Assembly (NCBI RefSeq): GCF_009857605.1
Contig: NZ_WWCT01000025.1
Location: forward strand, 1 to 64,000
Reading direction: 5' to 3'
Length of the DNA stretch: 64,000 nt
Source: Duganella levis
GTDB lineage: Bacteria; Pseudomonadota; Gammaproteobacteria; Burkholderiales; Burkholderiaceae_D
The translations under genes were made by a program, and so were the position numbers. This document shows, piece after piece, positions 8,873-18,487 of the stretch; position 1 is the stretch's first letter; every line of letters starts with the position of its first letter. The notes beneath the pieces are model-generated. The model made no database searches and had not been told where the DNA came from. It saw nothing but the letters and a program-made list of their open reading frames with translations.

Positions 8873-11003
8873 CCTGCTGCCAGCTATCGTGTCCGCCTTT
8901 GGCTGGGCACTGCTGCATTTTATCTGGCAGGGGCTGCTGATCGGCTGGGCCGTCACGCTGGCCATGCACCTGCTGCGCAAGGCGCGTCCGCAGACGCGTT
9001 ACGCTGTGGCCTGCGGCGGCATGCTGTTGTGCGCCGTGCTGCCGCTGTCGAGCATCATTCTCCAACTGAGCGACCTGCAGGCCAGCGGCGGTTTTGGCGC
9101 GGCGCAAACCGTGGCCGTGTCCGGCGCGACCGACAGCGCGGGCGCCCTGATCAGCGATAGCGCGCTGGACAGCCTGAAGGAGCTGCTGCGCAGGCAGTTG
9201 CCATGGGTCGTCGGTTTGTGGCTGGCTGGGGCGGCTTTGATGGCGCTGCGTCTTGCCATCGGCCTCAAATGGGTGGCTGATCGTACCCGGCCGGATGAAT
9301 ACACCACTAATCCTTACTGGCAGCGCCGCTTGTCCGAGCTGGCGCGCCGTTTCGACATCGATTTTCACGTACGACTGGGCGTGGCCGACAAGCTGGACAG
9401 TCCGATCACGGCCGGCTGCTGGAAACCGATCGTGCTGGTGCCCACCGCGCTGATCACCGGCATGCCGGCCGATCTGCTGGAAGCGCTGCTGGCGCACGAG
9501 CTGGCGCACATCAAGCGCCACGATTACCTGGTCAACCTCATACAAAGCACGATTGAAATCGGGCTGTTCTATCACCCTAGTGTTTGGGCACTATCGCGCA
9601 GGATACGGATCGAGCGGGAACAAATCGCCGACGACCTGGCCGTGGGTATGCTCGGCCAGCCGCAAAGGCTGGCGCAAGCCCTGTCGCAACTGGATCGCTT
9701 TCAGTTCGACACAACACAACTAGCCCACGCGGCTCACGGAGGAAATCTCATGTCTCGTATCAAACGCCTGCTGCGTCCCGATGTTGAACCGGTCAGCTGG
9801 AAAATTGCCATGCCGCTGGCAGGCCTGCTGGCGGCCGGCGCCATGTTCTATGCCCACGCCGCACCACCGCCGCCACTTCCGCCTGCGCCACCAACTGCGC
9901 CGCTGGAAGCCGAATTGCCGGCCGCGCCCGCCATGCCGGCCATTGCGGATGCGCCGGACGTGCCTGATGCACCTGACGCACCTGAGCTGGTGGCGCAAGT
10001 CGCTCCGGTTGCTCCGGTAGCACCAGTGGCGGCAGTCGAGCCGGTAACGGAAGAGATCGCGCCTGCTGCTCCGGCCGCTCCAGCAGCTCCCGCCGCCCCT
10101 GCAGCTCCAGCAGCTCCAGCAGCCCCCGCCGCCCCCGCGGCTCCAGCAGCTCCCGCATCGCCCGTGCTGGGCGCGATTTCCGCCAAGGTCAGTCTGGCAG
10201 GTGACGCTGGTGTGTTGCGCATCAAGAGCGACCAGCTGAGTTCACGCTTTCCGAAAGGTGAGCGCGGTGCCTACGCGATCGTGCGTGGCGATAGCGACAG
10301 CATGACTGTTTCGGCCAGTACCGCCGAAATCCGCAGAGTGGCACAGTTGCGAGCCACCATGAAAGGCGATTTCCTCTGGTTCCGTGATGGCGACAAAACT
10401 TACGTAATCAAAGATCCCACCCTGCTGGCGCGTCTGGACGAAGCGTGGACGCCGGTCAACCGCATCGGCAGCCAGATGGACGAGCAGGGTAAGAAACTCG
10501 ATGCACAAGGCAAGGTTCTTGAGGCCGCTGCCTCCCAGATCGGCAAAGAGGCCGGTGAATTCAGCCGGCAATCCCTTCAGGAGTCCGAGGTGCACCGCCG
10601 CGCGATCGAGCAGCTTGCCAAGGCGCAAGAGGCTTTGTCGCGCCGCATGGCGGAAGCCGCCACCCAAGAACTGGGCGCCGGCAGCAATCCTGAAAAAATC
10701 CGCGCCTTCCACGAAAAACAAGCGAGCCTGCAGCGTGAAATGGAACCGCTGCGCAAGCAGATGGCTGAAAAGCAGCGTGAACTGTCGGCCAATATGGAGA
10801 AATTGCGTGAGCAGAATCGCCCGCTGGATGCCTTAAACAAGCGTATTGCCGAAGCCGCGCGTCCAATGGGGGAGATGAGCGCCCAAATGGCCAAGCTCAA
10901 CCTCCAACATGCTGACGCCGTGCGCGACGCGGAACGCGCCATGCAAGCGCTGATGCAAGAGAGTTTGAAGAACGGCAAAGCCGTTCCAGCACCATCTGCT
11001 TAA
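8865..11003 (+). CDS. BlaR1/MecR1-like M56 family membrane metallopeptidase
   Basis: A 712-residue protein. Three N-terminal hydrophobic segments (about residues 5-35, 45-65 and 108-135) are followed by the gluzincin motif H211-E-L-A-H215 and the downstream glutamate region (REQIADDLAV). A fourth membrane segment lies near residue 310 (IAMPLAGLLAAGAMFYAHA). The rest is a long Pro/Ala-rich spacer with an almost perfect Ala-Ala-Pro run (nt about 10060-10160), then a helical, coiled-coil-prone C-terminus rich in Glu, Lys and Gln. In known systems M56 proteases cleave or inactivate a BlaI-type repressor. No such repressor gene lies nearby, and the C-terminal part is not a penicillin sensor, so the signal is unknown. 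Confidence 0.85.
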   Translation: MNSLLPAIVSAFGWALLHFIWQGLLIGWAVTLAMHLLRKARPQTRYAVACGGMLLCAVLPLSSIILQLSDLQASGGFGAAQTVAVSGATDSAGALISDSALDSLKELLRRQLPWVVGLWLAGAALMALRLAIGLKWVADRTRPDEYTTNPYWQRRLSELARRFDIDFHVRLGVADKLDSPITAGCWKPIVLVPTALITGMPADLLEALLAHELAHIKRHDYLVNLIQSTIEIGLFYHPSVWALSRRIRIEREQIADDLAVGMLGQPQRLAQALSQLDRFQFDTTQLAHAAHGGNLMSRIKRLLRPDVEPVSWKIAMPLAGLLAAGAMFYAHAAPPPPLPPAPPTAPLEAELPAAPAMPAIADAPDVPDAPDAPELVAQVAPVAPVAPVAAVEPVTEEIAPAAPAAPAAPAAPAAPAAPAAPAAPAAPAAPASPVLGAISAKVSLAGDAGVLRIKSDQLSSRFPKGERGAYAIVRGDSDSMTVSASTAEIRRVAQLRATMKGDFLWFRDGDKTYVIKDPTLLARLDEAWTPVNRIGSQMDEQGKKLDAQGKVLEAAASQIGKEAGEFSRQSLQESEVHRRAIEQLAKAQEALSRRMAEAATQELGAGSNPEKIRAFHEKQASLQREMEPLRKQMAEKQRELSANMEKLREQNRPLDALNKRIAEAARPMGEMSAQMAKLNLQHADAVRDAERAMQALMQESLKNGKAVPAPSA

Positions 11004-11010
11004 ACTGCGA

Positions 11011-11045
11011 ATTTTGCATCCCGGTATAATCACGGGATGCAAAAT
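11011..11045. promoter_or_regulatory. Palindrome spanning the uvrD -10 box and start codon
   Basis: Thirteen-bp arms ATTTTGCATCCCG (11011-11023) and CGGGATGCAAAAT (11033-11045) flank a 9-nt centre containing TATAAT (11025-11030). The uvrD ATG (11037-11039) lies inside the right arm. The position suggests a repressor site over the promoter. It does not fit the LexA consensus (CTG-N10-CAG). Confidence 0.65.
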
Positions 11046-13337
11046 CTTCTCCACAACCTTAACGAGGAACAGCTCGCCGCTGTCACCTTGCCCGCGCAGA
11101 GCGCCCTGATCCTGGCGGGCGCCGGTTCCGGTAAAACCCGTGTCCTGACGACCCGTATCGCCTGGCTGGTCCAGACCGGTCAGGTGTCGCCCTCCGGCAT
11201 CCTGGCCGTGACCTTTACCAATAAGGCCGCCAAGGAGATGCTGACCCGCCTGTCCGCCATGTTGCCGATTAATACGCGCGGCATGTGGATCGGCACTTTC
11301 CACGGCCTGTGCAACCGCTTGCTGCGCACCCACCACCGCGACGCTGCCTTGCCGCAGACCTTCCAGATCCTCGATTCGCAGGATCAACTGTCGGCCATCA
11401 AGCGCCTGTTGAAGGCCAATAACGTTGATGACGAGAAGTTTCCGCCGAAGGAGATCATGTACTTCATCAACGGCGCCAAGGACCAAGGTCTGCGCGCCGA
11501 CAAGATCGATCCCTACAACGCCGACGAGCGCAAGAAGGTCGAGCTGTACCAGCTGTACGACGACCAGTGCCAGCGCGAAGGCGTGGTCGATTTCGCCGAA
11601 CTGTTGCTGCGCACCTACGAACTGCTGGTGCGCAACCAGCCGTTGCGCGAGCATTATCAGCAGCGCTTCCAGCACATCCTGGTCGATGAGTTCCAGGATA
11701 CCAATGATTTGCAGTACAAGTGGCTGAAGCTGCTGGCCGGTCACGGCACCCAGCGCGGCGGCGTGGTGTTTGCCGTCGGCGACGATGACCAGTCGATTTA
11801 CGCCTTCCGCGGCGCCAACGTCGGCAATATGAGCGCCTTCGAGCGCGAATTCAACGTCAAGAATCTGATCAAGCTGGAGCAGAATTACCGCTCGCACGGC
11901 CACATTCTGGACGCCGCCAACATCTTGATCGCGAATAACAGCAAGCGCCTGGGCAAGAATCTGCGCACCGATGCCGGCCACGGCGAACAGGTGCGCGTTT
12001 ACGAAGCCAACTCGGACCTGTCCGAAGCGTCGTGGATTATCGAAGAGACCAAGAACCTGATCCACGACGGTGCATCCCGCAGCGAGATCGCCGTGCTGTA
12101 CCGCTCTAATGCGCAGTCGCGCGTGATCGAGCATGCGCTGTTCTCGGCCGGCATTCCGTACCACGTGTACGGCGGCCTGCGCTACTTCCAGCGCGCCGAG
12201 GTCAAGCACGCCATCGCGTATTTGCAGCTGATGGATAACCCGCACAATGATTCGGCCTTCCTGCGCGTGGTGAATTTCCCGACGCGCGGCATCGGCGCCC
12301 GCTCGCTGGAGACGTTGCAGGCCGCTGCCGAGCAGTACCGCATCTCGCTGTACGCCGCCGTGCCTTACGTCACAGGCAAGGCGGGTACGTCGCTGTCGGG
12401 CTTCGTCAAGCTGATCGAGGGCGTGCGCTTTGAAACGCAGCAGATGGCCTTGCCGGAACTGGTGCGCATCGTGCTGGAGCAATCGACGCTGCTGACTCAC
12501 TACGCCACGGAAAAAGAAGGCGCCGACCGCATCGAAAACTTGGAGCAGATGGTCAGCGCCGCCACCCAGTTCCTGTCGGAAGAGGGCTACGGCCAGGGTT
12601 CGCCTGCGCATCTGGGCGCGCAGTCGCAGGCGCAGTCGGGCGACGCCATCATCAACCAGGATGGCATCGAGATCCTGGATGCCGATGCGCCGCTGTCGAC
12701 CGTGATGTCGCCACTGTCGGCCTTCCTGTCGCACGCCTCGCTGGAGGCTGGCGACAACCAGGCCGCCGCTAGCCAGGAAGCAGTGCAGATGATGACGGTG
12801 CACTCGGCCAAGGGGCTGGAGTTCAACAACGTCTTCATCACCGGCCTGGAAGAGGGCTTGTTCCCGCACGAGAGCAGTTCGCGCGAGCACGACGGTGTGG
12901 AAGAAGAGCGCCGCCTGATGTACGTGGCGATCACGCGCGCGCGCGAACGTCTGTACCTGAGCTTCGCGCAGACCCGCATGCTGCACGGCCAGACCCGCTA
13001 CAACATGAAGTCACGTTTCTTTGAAGAGTTGCCGGAAGAGTCGCTGAAATGGCTGACGCCGAAGGTGCAGCCGGGCTGGTTCGCGGCCAAGAAATCGGCC
13101 TGGGACGAGGCGCCGCTGGTGGGTTCGGACAAGGCGCTGGCGCAGCAGATTTCCAGCAAGGCGCTGGCGGCCAGTACCGGCTGGCGACTGGGCCAATCGG
13201 TCGCCCACGCCAAGTTCGGCGAGGGCGTGATTGTGAATATCGAGGGCAGCGGCAACAATGCCCGCGCTCAGATCAACTTCGGCAGCGCGGGCATGAAAGT
13301 GCTGGATCTGAGCATTGCCAAACTAGAGAAAATCTAA
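11037..13337 (+). CDS. uvrD: DNA helicase II UvrD (UvrD/PcrA/Rep family)
   Basis: This superfamily 1A 3'-5' helicase acts in nucleotide-excision and mismatch repair. The 766-residue protein shows Walker A (AGAGSGKT, about residues 28-35), motif Ia (VTFTNKAAKEM), Walker B (DEFQDT), motif III (VGDDDQSIYAFRGA), motif IV (QNYRS), motif V (TVHSAKGLEFNNVF) and motif VI (EERRLMYVAITRARERL). The C-terminal 55 residues (VAHAKFGEGVIVNIEG) form the Tudor-like domain typical of UvrD/PcrA. The ATG has no Shine-Dalgarno sequence and lies 6 nt after a perfect -10 box, which suggests leaderless translation. Its stop overlaps the convergent gene by 4 nt. Confidence 0.95.
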   Translation: MQNLLHNLNEEQLAAVTLPAQSALILAGAGSGKTRVLTTRIAWLVQTGQVSPSGILAVTFTNKAAKEMLTRLSAMLPINTRGMWIGTFHGLCNRLLRTHHRDAALPQTFQILDSQDQLSAIKRLLKANNVDDEKFPPKEIMYFINGAKDQGLRADKIDPYNADERKKVELYQLYDDQCQREGVVDFAELLLRTYELLVRNQPLREHYQQRFQHILVDEFQDTNDLQYKWLKLLAGHGTQRGGVVFAVGDDDQSIYAFRGANVGNMSAFEREFNVKNLIKLEQNYRSHGHILDAANILIANNSKRLGKNLRTDAGHGEQVRVYEANSDLSEASWIIEETKNLIHDGASRSEIAVLYRSNAQSRVIEHALFSAGIPYHVYGGLRYFQRAEVKHAIAYLQLMDNPHNDSAFLRVVNFPTRGIGARSLETLQAAAEQYRISLYAAVPYVTGKAGTSLSGFVKLIEGVRFETQQMALPELVRIVLEQSTLLTHYATEKEGADRIENLEQMVSAATQFLSEEGYGQGSPAHLGAQSQAQSGDAIINQDGIEILDADAPLSTVMSPLSAFLSHASLEAGDNQAAASQEAVQMMTVHSAKGLEFNNVFITGLEEGLFPHESSSREHDGVEEERRLMYVAITRARERLYLSFAQTRMLHGQTRYNMKSRFFEELPEESLKWLTPKVQPGWFAAKKSAWDEAPLVGSDKALAQQISSKALAASTGWRLGQSVAHAKFGEGVIVNIEGSGNNARAQINFGSAGMKVLDLSIAKLEKI

Positions 13338-14116
13338 AACGGCTTGTTCAGGTTGACCGCTTCCGGCAGCGCCGGAGGCGTGCCGAACATCTGCTTGTAG
13401 GCTGCGTACAGCATGCAGTGCACCAGCACCAGCGAGATCAGGAACAGCGTGAAGATGGCGGCGATGGTCAGGCTCGATACGCCCAGCACCAGCACCACCA
13501 GTTGCACGCCGACGAAGTACAGCAGGTGCAGCACGATCACAGCGGTAGCAAACGCCTTGACCGCGCGCAGCACGCTGACCACGCTGAAGAACAGCGCCTT
13601 GGTCAACGCCATCTTCTGCCAGAAAATCAACGGCGCCGTCATCGACATCAATATCCAGCCGATGATGTAGATGGCCGATCCCGCCAGCATGCCGCTGAAC
13701 AAACCTTCCACATCGTCCGGCTTGATCGCGCCCTTGGCCTGGGCTTCGCGCAAGGCATTGATGGCGTCGCCGGACAGGCTGTAGATTGCTACCATTGCCA
13801 ATACCATCAGCAGGCAGTTGATGCCGCCCAGCAGCAGCAGCTGCTTGCGCATCGGCGACTGCACGCCCGCCAGCAGCAGGTGCGGCATGGCGCGCCGGCC
13901 CTGGTCGACCTCGGCGCAGCCCTGCAGCAGGGCGATGCTGAACAGCGGCATCATCACGCACCAGACGATCTGCCCCAGCACCGGCAGCAGCAGGATGAAG
14001 AACGACGAAAACATGCAGATGAACAGCAGGGCCATCAGTCCGCCGGGCTGTTTGCGGAACAGTTGCAGGCCTTGCTTGACCCATTGCCAGCCTGCGCGTG
14101 CGGGAAGTTTTTCCAT
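13334..14116 (-). CDS. BPSS1780-type integral membrane protein
   Basis: A 260-residue multi-pass membrane protein with about six hydrophobic segments (for example LMALLFICMFSSFFILLLP, LLLLGGINCLLMVLAMVAIY and FATAVIVLHLLYFVGVQLV). The N-terminus (GWQWVKQGLQLFRKQP) matches a family widespread in Burkholderiales and named after BPSS1780; its function is unknown. Its start codon overlaps the thrB stop by one base (TGATG), so it is co-transcribed with and probably translationally coupled to thrB. Confidence 0.8.
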   Translation of the reverse strand: MEKLPARAGWQWVKQGLQLFRKQPGGLMALLFICMFSSFFILLLPVLGQIVWCVMMPLFSIALLQGCAEVDQGRRAMPHLLLAGVQSPMRKQLLLLGGINCLLMVLAMVAIYSLSGDAINALREAQAKGAIKPDDVEGLFSGMLAGSAIYIIGWILMSMTAPLIFWQKMALTKALFFSVVSVLRAVKAFATAVIVLHLLYFVGVQLVVLVLGVSSLTIAAIFTLFLISLVLVHCMLYAAYKQMFGTPPALPEAVNLNKPF

Positions 14117-15072
14117 CAGAACAGTCCTGGCGCCGGGGTGGCGATGCGTTCGCGCAAGATGCGCTCGAAGTGGCCGGGATCGTGCGGCGTCAGCATTTCT
14201 GCTTCGCGCGGACGGTAGAAGTCATACAGGCGCGACAGCCAGAAGCGCAGCGCACCGGCCCGCAGCATCGGCTGCCAGGCGGTGTGCTCGGCGGCGGTGA
14301 ACGGCCGCACCGCGTGGTAAGCGTCCAGCAGGGCGCGCACGCGTGCAGTGTCCAGCACACCGGTGTCGAGGTCGATGCACCAGTCGTTGACGGTGACGGC
14401 GACGTCAAACAGCCAGGTGTCGCAGCCGGCGAAGTAGAAGTCGAAGAAGCCGGTCAGGCGTTCGCCGTCAAACATCACGTTGTTGCGGAACAGGTCGGCG
14501 TGTACCGGGCCGGTTTGCAGCTGCTTGTAGATGTCGCAGGCGGCGAAGGCGTCCTGGAAATGCACTTCGGCCCGCAGCAGGTGTGCTTGCTCGTCGGGGA
14601 TGAAGGGCAACACTTCCGGCGTGGTGGCGTGCCACCAGGCCAGACCGCGCAGGTTAGGCTGCTGCAAGGCGTAATCCTGGCCGGCCAGATGCATTTTGGC
14701 CAGCATGGCGCCGACGGCGGCGCAATGCACCGGCTGCGGGTCCATTTGCGAACGGCCTTCCAGCTTGCTGACGATGGAGGCCGGCTTGCCGTGCAGGGCG
14801 ACGATCAGCTCGCCTTTGTCATTGGCCACCGGGGCCGGCGCCAGCACGCCGCGATCGGCCAGGTGGCGCATCAGGTTAAGGTAGAACGGCAGTTGTTCAA
14901 ACGACAGGTTTTCGAAGATGGTGAGTACGTACTCACCGCGCTCCGTCGTCAGGAAAAAATTGCTGTTTTCGATGCCGGAACTGATGCCTTTGAGCTCAAG
15001 CGCTTTGCCGAGCGGAAATTGGGTGATCCACTGGGCGACATCGTCCAGCGATACCGGGGTAAAGACTGCCAT
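14116..15072 (-). CDS. thrB: Homoserine kinase ThrB (choline-kinase-like type)
   Basis: This enzyme phosphorylates L-homoserine in threonine synthesis. The 318 residues have the aminoglycoside-phosphotransferase/choline-kinase fold, not the GHMP fold of E. coli ThrB: GISSGIENSNFFLTTERGEYVLT is the nucleotide loop, GPVHADLFRNNVMFD the catalytic loop and FFDFYFAGCDTWLFDVAV the metal-binding part. The family is the usual ThrB of beta- and many gammaproteobacteria. It heads a two-gene operon with the BPSS1780-type protein. Confidence 0.93.
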   Translation of the reverse strand: MAVFTPVSLDDVAQWITQFPLGKALELKGISSGIENSNFFLTTERGEYVLTIFENLSFEQLPFYLNLMRHLADRGVLAPAPVANDKGELIVALHGKPASIVSKLEGRSQMDPQPVHCAAVGAMLAKMHLAGQDYALQQPNLRGLAWWHATTPEVLPFIPDEQAHLLRAEVHFQDAFAACDIYKQLQTGPVHADLFRNNVMFDGERLTGFFDFYFAGCDTWLFDVAVTVNDWCIDLDTGVLDTARVRALLDAYHAVRPFTAAEHTAWQPMLRAGALRFWLSRLYDFYRPREAEMLTPHDPGHFERILRERIATPAPGLF

Positions 15073-15099
15073 GTGAAAAGTGTGTAATTCCGTGGTGGT

Positions 15100-15507
15100 T
15101 TATTTGGCCGGAGCAGGCTGTGGCGGTGGATTATTGTCCGACGCGGCGTCGTCTTCCGGTGCTTTCTTTTTCTTGCCGAGGTCGAATTCGAACAGCGTCC
15201 ATTGCGCGCCGCGTGGGGCGCCGCTCATGGCGTCGCCCGGTACGGAGGTGCCGACCGGGTGGTTGGGACGCAGGGTATAGGTGCTGGGACCGCTTTTGAC
15301 GGTGGCTTCGACCACATTGCCGCTGTTGTCGCGGCGTTCGGTAATCTTGTTTTCCGCCGGTTTGGCGCTGATGGTGACCGGATCATCCGTCACTTCTTCC
15401 AGTTTTTCCATTTTTGGCGGCGCCTGGCTCGGCGTCGACTGTGCCCACGCCGTGTGGGCGCTGAGCGTCAGCAGGAGGACAGGCCAGAGGAGGGAAGTGC
15501 GCTTCAT
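15100..15507 (-). CDS. DUF2782-type exported protein
   Basis: A 135-residue protein with a clear signal peptide (LLWPVLLLTLSAHTAWA, cleavage about residue 22). A conserved block, KITERRDNSGNVVEATVKSG followed by PSTYTLRPN, is characteristic of DUF2782. The C-terminus is Pro/Ala-rich. The family lies beside polA and thrB in many betaproteobacteria and has no known role. It is divergent from polA; the 198-bp gap holds both promoters. Confidence 0.8.
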   Translation of the reverse strand: MKRTSLLWPVLLLTLSAHTAWAQSTPSQAPPKMEKLEEVTDDPVTISAKPAENKITERRDNSGNVVEATVKSGPSTYTLRPNHPVGTSVPGDAMSGAPRGAQWTLFEFDLGKKKKAPEDDAASDNNPPPQPAPAK

Positions 15508-15705
15508 GATGGGTCGCCTTTAGCAGAGAGATGGCCGCAGAATTTTTATGTATGATCCATTGTAACAAACAGACACCCATCGCTGTGCTTTCCCTTCGGG
15601 GGAGGCGGGGTAATTGCCAATTTTTAAACTTTGCTGCGCTGCCGGACGCCGGTCAAAACCTGCGATAATGTTGCATTCACGCCCAAGCATCCTCACTTAG
15701 TACCT

Positions 15706-18477
15706 ATGCAAAATACCCTGTTGTTAGTAGACGGCTCCAGCTATCTTTATCGCGCCTTCCATGCGCTGCCCGACCTGCGCAGCGCCGACGGCCATCCGAC
15801 CGGCGCCATGCACGGCATGGTCAACATGCTGCGCCGCCTGCGCGCGGACTACCCGGCCGCCTACATCGCCTGCGTATTCGACGCTAAGGGCAAGACTTTC
15901 CGCGACGATATGTATCCGGAATACAAGGCCACGCGCGCCTCGATGCCGGACGATCTGCGCCTGCAGATCGAGCCGATCCACGAGGCGGTCAAGGCCATGG
16001 GCTGGCCGATCCTGATGGTGGAGGGCGTGGAGGCGGACGACGTCATCGGCACGCTGTCGGTCGAGGCGTACAAGGCCGGCATGAACGTGGTGGTGTCCAC
16101 CGGCGACAAGGATCTGGCGCAGTTGGTCAACGACAAGGTCATGCTGATCAACACCATGACCAACGAGAAGATGGACGAAGCCGGCGTGCTGGCCAAGTTC
16201 GGCGTGCCGCCGAACCGCATCATCGATTACCTGACGCTGATCGGCGACACCGTCGACAACGTGCCGGGCGTGAACAAGTGCGGCCCGAAGACCGCGCTGA
16301 AATGGCTGACCGCCTACGATTCGCTGGACGGCGTGATGAGCAACGCCGACAAGATCACCGGCGCCGTCGGTCAGAACCTGCGCGACGCGCTGGAATGGCT
16401 GCCGAAGGGCCGCGAACTGATCACCGTCAAGCTGGACTGCGACCTGACCGGCCACATGGTGTCGATCAGCGAATCGCTGGTCGCGCGCGAGGAAGACAAG
16501 GAATCGCTGCTGGCCTTCTTCGGCAAATACGGCTTCAAGACGCTGCTGCGCGAACTGGGCGTGGCGGCCAGCACGCCGGCCGGTGCGCCGGCCTCGACCG
16601 TGAAGGTATCGCTGGATGCGCCGGTGGGCGGCGCCGCCTCCATGAATGGCGACCTGTTCGCCGAACCGGTGGTCGCCACCTATGAAACGGTCAGCACCGA
16701 CGAACAGCTGGACCAGTGGATTGCCCGCATCAACGCCGCCGAACTGACTGCGGTCGACACCGAAACCACCTCGCTGGAGCCGATGACGGCGCAGCTGGTC
16801 GGCATCTCGCTGTCGGTCAAAGCGGGCGAGGCCTGCTACATCCCGGTGGCGCACGCCTACCAGGGCGTTCCTGAGCAACTGGAGCGCGAGCACGTGCTGG
16901 CCAGGCTGAAGCCGTGGCTTGAAGACGCCACCAAGCTCAAGGTCGGCCAGAACCTCAAGTACGACAGCCATATTTTCGCCAACCATGGCGTGTCGCTGCA
17001 AGGCATCCACCACGATACGCTGCTGGAATCGTATGTGTTTGAATCGCACCGCACGCACGACATGGACAGCCTGGCGCTGCGCCACCTGAACCACACCACG
17101 ATTCCGTTCGTGGACGTGTGCGGCAAGGGCGTCAACATGATTACCTTCGACCAGGTGGCGATCGACCGCGCCACCGAGTACGCGGCGGAAGACGCCGACA
17201 TCACGCTGCGCCTGCACCAGAACATGATCGGCGAAGTGGAGAAGGACGAAAAGCTGAACTTCATCTACCGCAACATCGAGCTGCCGACGGCGGTGGTGCT
17301 GCAAAAGATCGAGCGCAACGGCGTGCAGATCGACGCCGCGCTGCTGGCGCAGCAGTCCGGCGAACTGGGTGCGCGCATCATCGAGCTGGAAGCCAAGGCG
17401 CATGAGCTGGCCGAGCAGCCGTTCAACCTTGGTTCGCCGAAGCAGATCGGCGAGATTTTCTTTGAGAAGCTGAAGCTGCCGGTGGTGAAGAAGACGCCTA
17501 GCGGCGCGCCGTCGACCGACGAGGAAGTGCTGCAAAAGCTGGCCGAGGATTATCCGCTGCCGAAAGTGCTGCTGGAATACCGCAGCCTGTCCAAGCTGAA
17601 ATCGACCTACACCGACAAGCTGCCGAAGGGCATCAATGCCCAGACCGGCCGCGTGCACACCAACTACGCGCAAGCGGTGGCGGTAACGGGGCGTTTGGCG
17701 TCCAACGATCCCAACCTGCAAAACATTCCGATCCGCACCAAGGAAGGCCGCCGCATCCGCGAGGCGTTCGTGGCGCCGGCCGGTTCGCACATTGTGTCGG
17801 CCGATTATTCGCAGATCGAACTGCGCATCATGGCCCACATTTCGGAAGATGAGAACATGCTCCGCGCGTTTGCCGAGGGTGTGGACATTCACCGCGCCAC
17901 TGCCGCCGAGATTTTCGGCATCGCGCCGGAGTCGGTGGAAAGCGAACAGCGCCGCTACGCCAAGGTGATTAATTTCGGCCTGATCTACGGCATGAGCGCG
18001 TTCGGGCTGGCGGGCAATCTGGGCATCGAGCGTGGTGCGGCGCAGAGCTATATCGAACGCTATTTTGCGCGCTTCTCGGGCGTGAAGCAGTATATGGACG
18101 ACACGCGCCTGCAAGCCAAGGCGCGCGGCTACGTGGAGACGGTGTTCGGCCGCCGCTTGTGGCTGCCGGAGATCAATTCGCCGAATGGCCCGCGCCGTCA
18201 GGGCGCTGAGCGCGCGGCAATTAACGCGCCGATGCAGGGCACGGCCGCCGACCTGATCAAGCTGGCCATGATCGCGGTGCAGAACTGGCTGGAAGCCGAG
18301 AAGCTGGGCACGCGCATGATCATGCAGGTGCACGACGAACTGGTGCTGGAAGTGCCGGACGCCGAGCTGGAACTGATCAAGCAAAAGCTGCCGGAACTGA
18401 TGGCCGGCGTGGCGAAACTGAAAGTACCGCTGATTGCAGAAGTGGGCATTGGCGCGAACTGGGATCAAGCACACTAA
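15706..18477 (+). CDS. polA: DNA polymerase I
   Basis: A 923-residue three-domain enzyme. The N-terminal 5' nuclease (residues 1-290) has LLVDGSSYLYRAFHA, VEADDVIGTL and STGDKDLAQL. The proofreading domain keeps its catalytic acids (VDTETTS, NLKYDSH, YAAEDADITL), so 3'-5' exonuclease activity should be intact, unlike in Taq. The polymerase domain carries motif A (SADYSQIELR), motif B (RRYAKVINFGLIYG) and motif C (MQVHDELVLE). The ATG at 15706 matches the family N-terminus; GATAAT at 15663-15668 is a likely -10 box. There is no strong ribosome site. Confidence 0.97.
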   Translation: MQNTLLLVDGSSYLYRAFHALPDLRSADGHPTGAMHGMVNMLRRLRADYPAAYIACVFDAKGKTFRDDMYPEYKATRASMPDDLRLQIEPIHEAVKAMGWPILMVEGVEADDVIGTLSVEAYKAGMNVVVSTGDKDLAQLVNDKVMLINTMTNEKMDEAGVLAKFGVPPNRIIDYLTLIGDTVDNVPGVNKCGPKTALKWLTAYDSLDGVMSNADKITGAVGQNLRDALEWLPKGRELITVKLDCDLTGHMVSISESLVAREEDKESLLAFFGKYGFKTLLRELGVAASTPAGAPASTVKVSLDAPVGGAASMNGDLFAEPVVATYETVSTDEQLDQWIARINAAELTAVDTETTSLEPMTAQLVGISLSVKAGEACYIPVAHAYQGVPEQLEREHVLARLKPWLEDATKLKVGQNLKYDSHIFANHGVSLQGIHHDTLLESYVFESHRTHDMDSLALRHLNHTTIPFVDVCGKGVNMITFDQVAIDRATEYAAEDADITLRLHQNMIGEVEKDEKLNFIYRNIELPTAVVLQKIERNGVQIDAALLAQQSGELGARIIELEAKAHELAEQPFNLGSPKQIGEIFFEKLKLPVVKKTPSGAPSTDEEVLQKLAEDYPLPKVLLEYRSLSKLKSTYTDKLPKGINAQTGRVHTNYAQAVAVTGRLASNDPNLQNIPIRTKEGRRIREAFVAPAGSHIVSADYSQIELRIMAHISEDENMLRAFAEGVDIHRATAAEIFGIAPESVESEQRRYAKVINFGLIYGMSAFGLAGNLGIERGAAQSYIERYFARFSGVKQYMDDTRLQAKARGYVETVFGRRLWLPEINSPNGPRRQGAERAAINAPMQGTAADLIKLAMIAVQNWLEAEKLGTRMIMQVHDELVLEVPDAELELIKQKLPELMAGVAKLKVPLIAEVGIGANWDQAH

Positions 18478-18487
18478 GGAGCTATGG

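Noticed and set aside
11011..11045. LexA (SOS) box at uvrD
   Set aside because: The palindrome lacks the CTG-N10-CAG pattern.
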